From contig NZ_JAZIFX010000001.1 of assembly GCF_036634175.1 (NCBI RefSeq), positions 3,534,001-3,598,000 on the forward strand: 64,000 nt of DNA. Reading direction: 5' to 3'. A model generated the notes under the pieces. The model ran no database searches, was not told the origin of the DNA, and saw only the letters and a list, made by a program, of their open reading frames with translations. Positions 60,720 through 64,000 of this stretch are shown piece after piece (positions within the stretch are counted from its first letter, which is position 1; each line of letters opens with the position of its first letter). The DNA is from Streptomyces sp. P9-A2 (lineage in GTDB: Bacteria > Actinomycetota > Actinomycetes > Streptomycetales > Streptomycetaceae). A program made the translations under genes and the position numbers.

Positions 60720-61727
60720 CCCGAGCAGGAGGGCTCCCACGACGACCACGCCGATCACCCCGATCTTGAGCCCGTCACCACCGGCGCCGTCCCCGTCCTC
60801 ACCGGCGGCCGAGTCGCCGCCCGCGGACGACTCCCCGCCCTCGCCACCGGCGCCGCCCCCGGGTACCTCCCGGGACTCGACCGGGCTCTGCTCGCCCTCG
60901 CTCCCGTACATCAGCCGGGAGCCGTCCGCGGAGTAGCTGACGGACTCGCCCTGTCCCGCGAGCGGCACGCTGAGCCGCCCCTTGCGCTCGATCTTCCCGT
61001 CCGTCGCGTCGTCCCACGCGTACTGGATGCCGCCGAAGTACGACCGTACGGCGAGCTGCCGGCCGTCGGGCGAGAAGGCGGCGTCGGTGGCCCACAGGTC
61101 GACGGGGGCGACCGGCCGGAAGACGTTGCCGCCCGAGGCGGAGAGTTCGGCGGGCCCCTCGTAGAGGTGTCCGCCCTCCTCCTTCTTGTCGACGATGTAG
61201 ACGCGCCCGCTCTTCGGGTGCACGACGAGGGACTCGGCGTCACGGGCCCCGTCGGAGTACGTCACGACGTACTGCGTGGCCCGCACGGTCTGGTCCCGCA
61301 GTTCCTTCGGCTCGGGCAGCTCGTAGATCCACACGTGCGGCCAGGTGCCGCCGAGGTTGTCACCGATGTCCCCGACGAAGATCCGGTCGTCCGGCCCGAT
61401 GGAGATCGCCTCGACGTCCCGGGGGGTACCGATCCCGGTGAGGGTGATCCGGGCGACGGTCTCGCCGGTCGCGCTGTCGACGGCGTAGAGGTAGGGGCCG
61501 TCGTCGCTGTCGTTGTGGGTCCAGTAGACGCCCGGGTGGAGCCGGGAGGCGGCGAGCCCGCTGGACTCGGTGATCCGCGGGTCCTGGATCGTGAAGGAGT
61601 CGTTCCCCGCACCCGCGTCGTCGCCGTCGGCGGCCGCGGCGGGCGCGCCGAGCGCGCCCACGAGCAGGACCGGAGCGGCGAACAGGGCGGCGGCGGCCGC
61701 GGCGAGCGGGGCGAGGGGTCGGCGCAT
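60693..61727 (-). CDS. Secreted beta-propeller (WD40-like) protein with C-terminal membrane anchor
   Basis: A 344-residue exported protein. Signal peptide about 1-33 (PLAPLAAAAAALFAAPVLLV, then AAAADGDDAG). The body is a beta-propeller-like repeat domain (HPGVYWTHNDSDDGPYLYAV, RDVEAISIGPDDRIFVGDIG, DAESLVVHPKSGRVYIVDKK, ATDAAFSPDGRQLAVRSYFG, ESVSYSADGSRLMYGSEGEQ). After a Gly/Glu-rich spacer a transmembrane helix (LKIGVIGVVVVGALLLGL, about 318-335) and an RRLFRRS tail suggest cell-wall or membrane retention with the propeller outside. Function unknown. ATG start; convergent and overlapping with the TetR gene. Confidence 0.8.
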   Translation of the reverse strand: MRRPLAPLAAAAAALFAAPVLLVGALGAPAAAADGDDAGAGNDSFTIQDPRITESSGLAASRLHPGVYWTHNDSDDGPYLYAVDSATGETVARITLTGIGTPRDVEAISIGPDDRIFVGDIGDNLGGTWPHVWIYELPEPKELRDQTVRATQYVVTYSDGARDAESLVVHPKSGRVYIVDKKEEGGHLYEGPAELSASGGNVFRPVAPVDLWATDAAFSPDGRQLAVRSYFGGIQYAWDDATDGKIERKGRLSVPLAGQGESVSYSADGSRLMYGSEGEQSPVESREVPGGGAGGEGGESSAGGDSAAGEDGDGAGGDGLKIGVIGVVVVGALLLGLRRLFRRS

Positions 61728-61815
61728 GCCCCAAGAGTGCCATCACGGCGCGCAGTTCACGGTGGGTGGTCGGACTCACATCGCGGTGGCGGGGCGGATC
61801 GACGATGATGACCGG

Positions 61816-62496
61816 ATGCTCAGGTTCATGCCCGTCGGCGACTCGATGACCATCGGGGGCGCGGGTGAACACACCTGGCGCTACCGACTGTGGCAGCACC
61901 TGTGCGCGGAGTACGGCGGCCCCTTCACCCTCGTCGGCCCGCGCGAGACGCTGCACGACCCGCAGACGGACTCCCCTACCTCGTACGCCTACGCCGACCC
62001 GGACTTCCCGCGCGGGCACCTGGCCGGCTGGGGCGAGGGCTGGCACCACATGGTGCCGCTGATCGGCGAGTCCGTCCGGACCCTGCGCGCCGACGTGCTC
62101 CTGGTCTCCCTGGGCCTGATCGACCTCGGCTTCTACACGAACCCCGAGCAGACCGCGGACAACGTCCGCGCCTTCGTCGCGGCGGCACGCTCGGCCAACC
62201 GGCGCGTGCGTCTGGTCGTGCTCCCGGTCATACCCAACATCCGCGCGGAGGTCGATCCGGGCTTCGCCGCCCAGGTCGCCCGCTTCAACGACCTCCTGGC
62301 GAAGACGGCCGTCGACCTGGACACCCCGGACTCCCCCGTCCTCCTGGCCGCGCTTCCGCCGGAGTACGACATCCACGCCGACACCTACGACGGCACCCAC
62401 CCCAACGCGAACGGCGAACACAAGATCGCCGAGGCCTTCGCGGAGGCGTTGTACCGGGGCTGGGAACTGGGCGGTCCCTACGAGGCGGCAGCATAG
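61816..62496 (+). CDS. SGNH/GDSL hydrolase
   Basis: A 226-residue SGNH-fold hydrolase without signal peptide. Blocks: I-region MLRFMPVGDSMTIGGAGEHT with the GDSMT nucleophile Ser (about residue 10), LVSLGLIDLGFYT (block III region; the expected Asn is replaced by Ile-Asp) and YDGTHPNANGEHKIAEAF (block V, Asp-x-x-His; about 196-213). Likely an esterase or lipase acting on an unknown acyl group; the weak block III leaves some doubt. ATG at 61816; an alternative GTG is 30 bp upstream. Divergent from the propeller gene by 88 bp. Confidence 0.85.
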   Translation: MLRFMPVGDSMTIGGAGEHTWRYRLWQHLCAEYGGPFTLVGPRETLHDPQTDSPTSYAYADPDFPRGHLAGWGEGWHHMVPLIGESVRTLRADVLLVSLGLIDLGFYTNPEQTADNVRAFVAAARSANRRVRLVVLPVIPNIRAEVDPGFAAQVARFNDLLAKTAVDLDTPDSPVLLAALPPEYDIHADTYDGTHPNANGEHKIAEAFAEALYRGWELGGPYEAAA

Positions 62497-62852
62497 GGGG
62501 GCCTGTCCTGGGAAACCCCGGAGGGGGCCAGGGAGACCCGGGGAAGCCCTGGGCGTCGTCTTCAGCGGTGGCCTCGTCGCTCGCCGCCCGCCCTCTCGCC
62601 GCCCCGCCCGCCACTTAGCCCGCCCTCATCGCTCGTCCTCCAGGTCGAAGCAGACGGCGCGGGCCCGATCCAAGGTCGGGACGGTGGCCGACGGTCAGGC
62701 GGTCAGGCGGTCAGGCGCCGTACGAGGGTGACGAGGTGGTCGGTACGGTCCCGCTCCGGCATATGCGCTTTCTCCCGTGTCCCGGTCACCGTGCGTATCG
62801 TTGTACCGCGCGGCTGCACTCGTCCACGGGGCAGCCGGGGAGGAGCGCCACG
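62497..62852. other. Intergenic region with short repeats
   Basis: No convincing gene. GGTCAGGC occurs three times in tandem (62693-62715). On the minus strand a 19-codon frame (62703-62762, MPERDRTDHLVTLVRRLTA) has a GGGAG site and GC-rich third positions but no known relative. The last 35 bp contain the promoter and GGGGAGGAG site of the Uma2 gene. Confidence 0.4.
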
Positions 62853-63440
62853 ATGACCGTCGTAGACGACAGGATCGCCATGGCCGACGCCAACACGCAG
62901 CGCTTGGACGAGTGGTTCGAGCGGCTGGAGCGGATGCCCGTCCCCGAAGGATTCAGGGTCGAGATCGTCGGGGGCAACGTCCATATGACACCGCAACGGG
63001 ACACCCACTGGGGGATCATCCGGCGGATCATCCGGGCCGTCGAGGACAGGTTCGGCATGGACGTCACCGTGTTCTCGGACGTCCGTATCGACTTCCCCGG
63101 GCATGGGAACGGCTTCTGCCCGGATGTCGCGGTGCTCCGGGAGGGGGCCCGGAAGGACGCCGAAGGCCACTGGCGGTATCAAGACATCGAATTCATCGTC
63201 GAAGTCATCTCCGAGGGCACGGCCGCCAACGACTACGGCCCGAAGAAGGCCGCCTACGCGACCGCCGAGGTCCCGCTCTACGTCATCGCCGACCCCTACC
63301 AGGCCCGGTGCTACGTCTACACCCGCCCCAAGAACGGCGACTACGTCACGCGGACGAAGGTGGACTTCGGCGACACCCTCGACCTGACCGGGACCGTCGC
63401 GGACCTGAAGCTCGGCACCGACGGCTTCCCCCGCGACTGA
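62853..63440 (+). CDS. Uma2-family protein (PD-(D/E)xK nuclease fold)
   Basis: A 195-residue Uma2/DUF820 protein. Core: FRVEIVGGNVHMTPQRDTHW (about 33-52), NGFCPDVAVLREGAR (the PD motif Asp, about 94) and FIVEVISEGTAANDYGPKKA (the ExK motif, about 115-135), with VPLYVIADPYQARCYVYTRP. The fold and acid/lysine arrangement are those of restriction-like nucleases, but Uma2 proteins, very abundant in Streptomyces and cyanobacteria, have no confirmed cellular role. ATG with GGGGAGGAG 6-8 nt upstream; longer in-frame starts have no site. Probably monocistronic; an aldo/keto reductase gene follows 86 bp on. Confidence 0.9.
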   Translation: MTVVDDRIAMADANTQRLDEWFERLERMPVPEGFRVEIVGGNVHMTPQRDTHWGIIRRIIRAVEDRFGMDVTVFSDVRIDFPGHGNGFCPDVAVLREGARKDAEGHWRYQDIEFIVEVISEGTAANDYGPKKAAYATAEVPLYVIADPYQARCYVYTRPKNGDYVTRTKVDFGDTLDLTGTVADLKLGTDGFPRD

Positions 63441-63489
63441 CCCCGGGTCCCCTCCGCCTCCCCGTCCCCCTCCTCGTTCCCGTCCCCGC

Positions 63490-63519
63490 TTGCCTGGAGG
63501 GCACTCCAGGTCGTTGGCT
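63490..63519 (+). promoter_or_regulatory. MerR-type promoter of the aldo/keto reductase gene
   Basis: TTGCCT (63490-63495) and TTGGCT (63514-63519) are 18 nt apart, longer than usual, and the spacer holds the dyad CCTGGAG-GGCA-CTCCAGG (63493-63510). A dyad in a stretched spacer is the mark of MerR-family activators such as SoxR. The start codon follows 7 nt after the -10, so the mRNA is probably leaderless. No MerR gene is visible before the window ends. Confidence 0.65.
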
Positions 63520-63526
63520 GGTGGTC

Positions 63527-64000
63527 ATGGAGTACACACAGCTCGGACGCACGGGACTGAAGGTCGGCCGGCTCGTCCTCGGGACGATGAACTTCGGTCC
63601 GCAGACCGACGAGGCCGACAGCCACGCCATCATGGACGCGGCGCTGGACGCCGGGATCAACCTCTTCGACACCGCCAATGTCTATGGGTGGGGCGAGAAC
63701 AAGGGCCGTACCGAGGAGATCATCGGCAACTGGTTCGCCCAGGGCGGCGAGCGGCGCGACAAGGTCGTGCTCGCCACCAAGGTGTACGCGAACATGGCCG
63801 CCGACGGCGAGGCGTGGCCCAACCACGACAAGCTGTCCGCCCTGAACATCCGGCGGGCCGTGGACGCCTCGCTGAAGCGGCTGCGGACGGACCACATCGA
63901 CCTGTACCAGTTCCACCACATCGACCGCGACACGTCGTTCGACGAGATCTGGCAGGCCGTCGACGTCCTGGTCCAGCAGGGCAAGATCCTCTACGCGGGG
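63527..64000 (+). CDS. Aldo/keto reductase, N-terminal part (runs off the window)
   Basis: The first 158 residues of an NADPH-dependent aldo/keto reductase. Visible: GRTGLKVGRLVLGTMNFGPQ, the catalytic Asp/Tyr segment GINLFDTANVYGWGENKGRT (Asp about 45, Tyr about 50), the Lys strand VVLATKVYANM (about 80-90) and the catalytic His region IDLYQFHHIDRDTS (about 120-133). The fold and tetrad Asp-Tyr-Lys-His are complete. The C-terminal part lies beyond the window. Related enzymes reduce aldehydes or ketones; control by a redox- or drug-sensing MerR protein is suggested by the operator upstream. ATG is preferred; GTG two codons upstream is possible. Confidence 0.9.
   Translation, partial: MEYTQLGRTGLKVGRLVLGTMNFGPQTDEADSHAIMDAALDAGINLFDTANVYGWGENKGRTEEIIGNWFAQGGERRDKVVLATKVYANMAADGEAWPNHDKLSALNIRRAVDASLKRLRTDHIDLYQFHHIDRDTSFDEIWQAVDVLVQQGKILYAG

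Noticed and set aside
62703..63182. 160-codon minus-strand frame opposite the Uma2 gene
   Set aside because: Mostly antisense to a clear Uma2 gene; only its last 19 codons lie in free sequence and are unproven.

Overview
The window is about 64 kb of very GC-rich DNA with strongly GC-biased third codon positions, many GTG starts, GTGA/ATGA gene overlaps and several Streptomyces hallmark families: a conservon, an NsdA-like HTH-TPR regulator, XRE-DUF5753/DUF397/DUF6879 genes, DmdR1 and many RsbW-like ATPases. It reads as a chromosomal core segment of a Streptomyces species. No tRNA, rRNA, CRISPR array, prophage or complete biosynthetic cluster was seen. From memory, the order purU, SCO4402-family gene, DtxR regulator, SIS protein, citrate synthase, pdxH, acyl-CoA operon, serC resembles S. 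coelicolor around SCO4403-SCO4366; this was not checked.

Layout. 1-6.4 kb: a flavin monooxygenase 3' end, then a signalling cluster with an RsbW-like ATPase, an EF-hand protein, a STAS antagonist, and an ECF sigma factor with a zinc-finger/MDMPI anti-sigma factor. 6.4-20.3 kb: a MITE-like repeat, purU, a binding lipoprotein, a Pro/Gly-rich membrane protein, an HTH-TPR regulator, a primase-polymerase-like protein, an alpha/beta hydrolase lacking its serine, DmdR1 with a long antiparallel ORF, an SIS protein, a PAS-GAF sensor and a RidA protein. 20.4-22.8 kb: an orphan 13-codon gene with its own promoter and hairpin, a citrate synthase and pdxH.

22.8-34.5 kb is one long minus-strand acyl-CoA catabolic operon: MDMPI-like protein, AtuA-like protein, carboxylase beta and alpha, acyl-CoA dehydrogenase, CoA ligase, enoyl-CoA hydratase and a TetR regulator. 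Its CoA ligase is broken twice, by a 1,552-bp TnpB-only IS200/IS605 element inserted without target duplication and by an internal in-frame deletion. A 24-codon mini-ORF, apparently from duplication of a start site, lies between two of its genes.

34.7-49 kb: a decayed GNAT gene, an EamA exporter, an LRR protein, a NUDIX hydrolase, an XRE/membrane-protein pair, a large FAD/FeS oxidase, and a complete conservon (cvnABCD) with two P450s, the first lacking the K-helix ExxR arginine as in CYP157. 49-64 kb: serC; XRE/DUF397 and DUF6879/XRE modules around an anti-sigma-like ATPase; an in-frame fusion of a truncated IS630 transposase to a DUF6879 domain; a divergent PadR/isochorismatase pair; a GH5-CBM2 endoglucanase with a perfect CebR box; a DrrAB-type exporter with a divergent TetR and a 17-bp-arm operator; a secreted propeller protein; an SGNH hydrolase; a Uma2 nuclease-fold protein; and the start of an aldo/keto reductase gene.

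The most noteworthy items are the TnpB insertion, the IS630-DUF6879 fusion, the 13-codon orphan gene, the mini-ORF in the acyl-CoA operon, and the Ser-to-Ala alpha/beta hydrolase.
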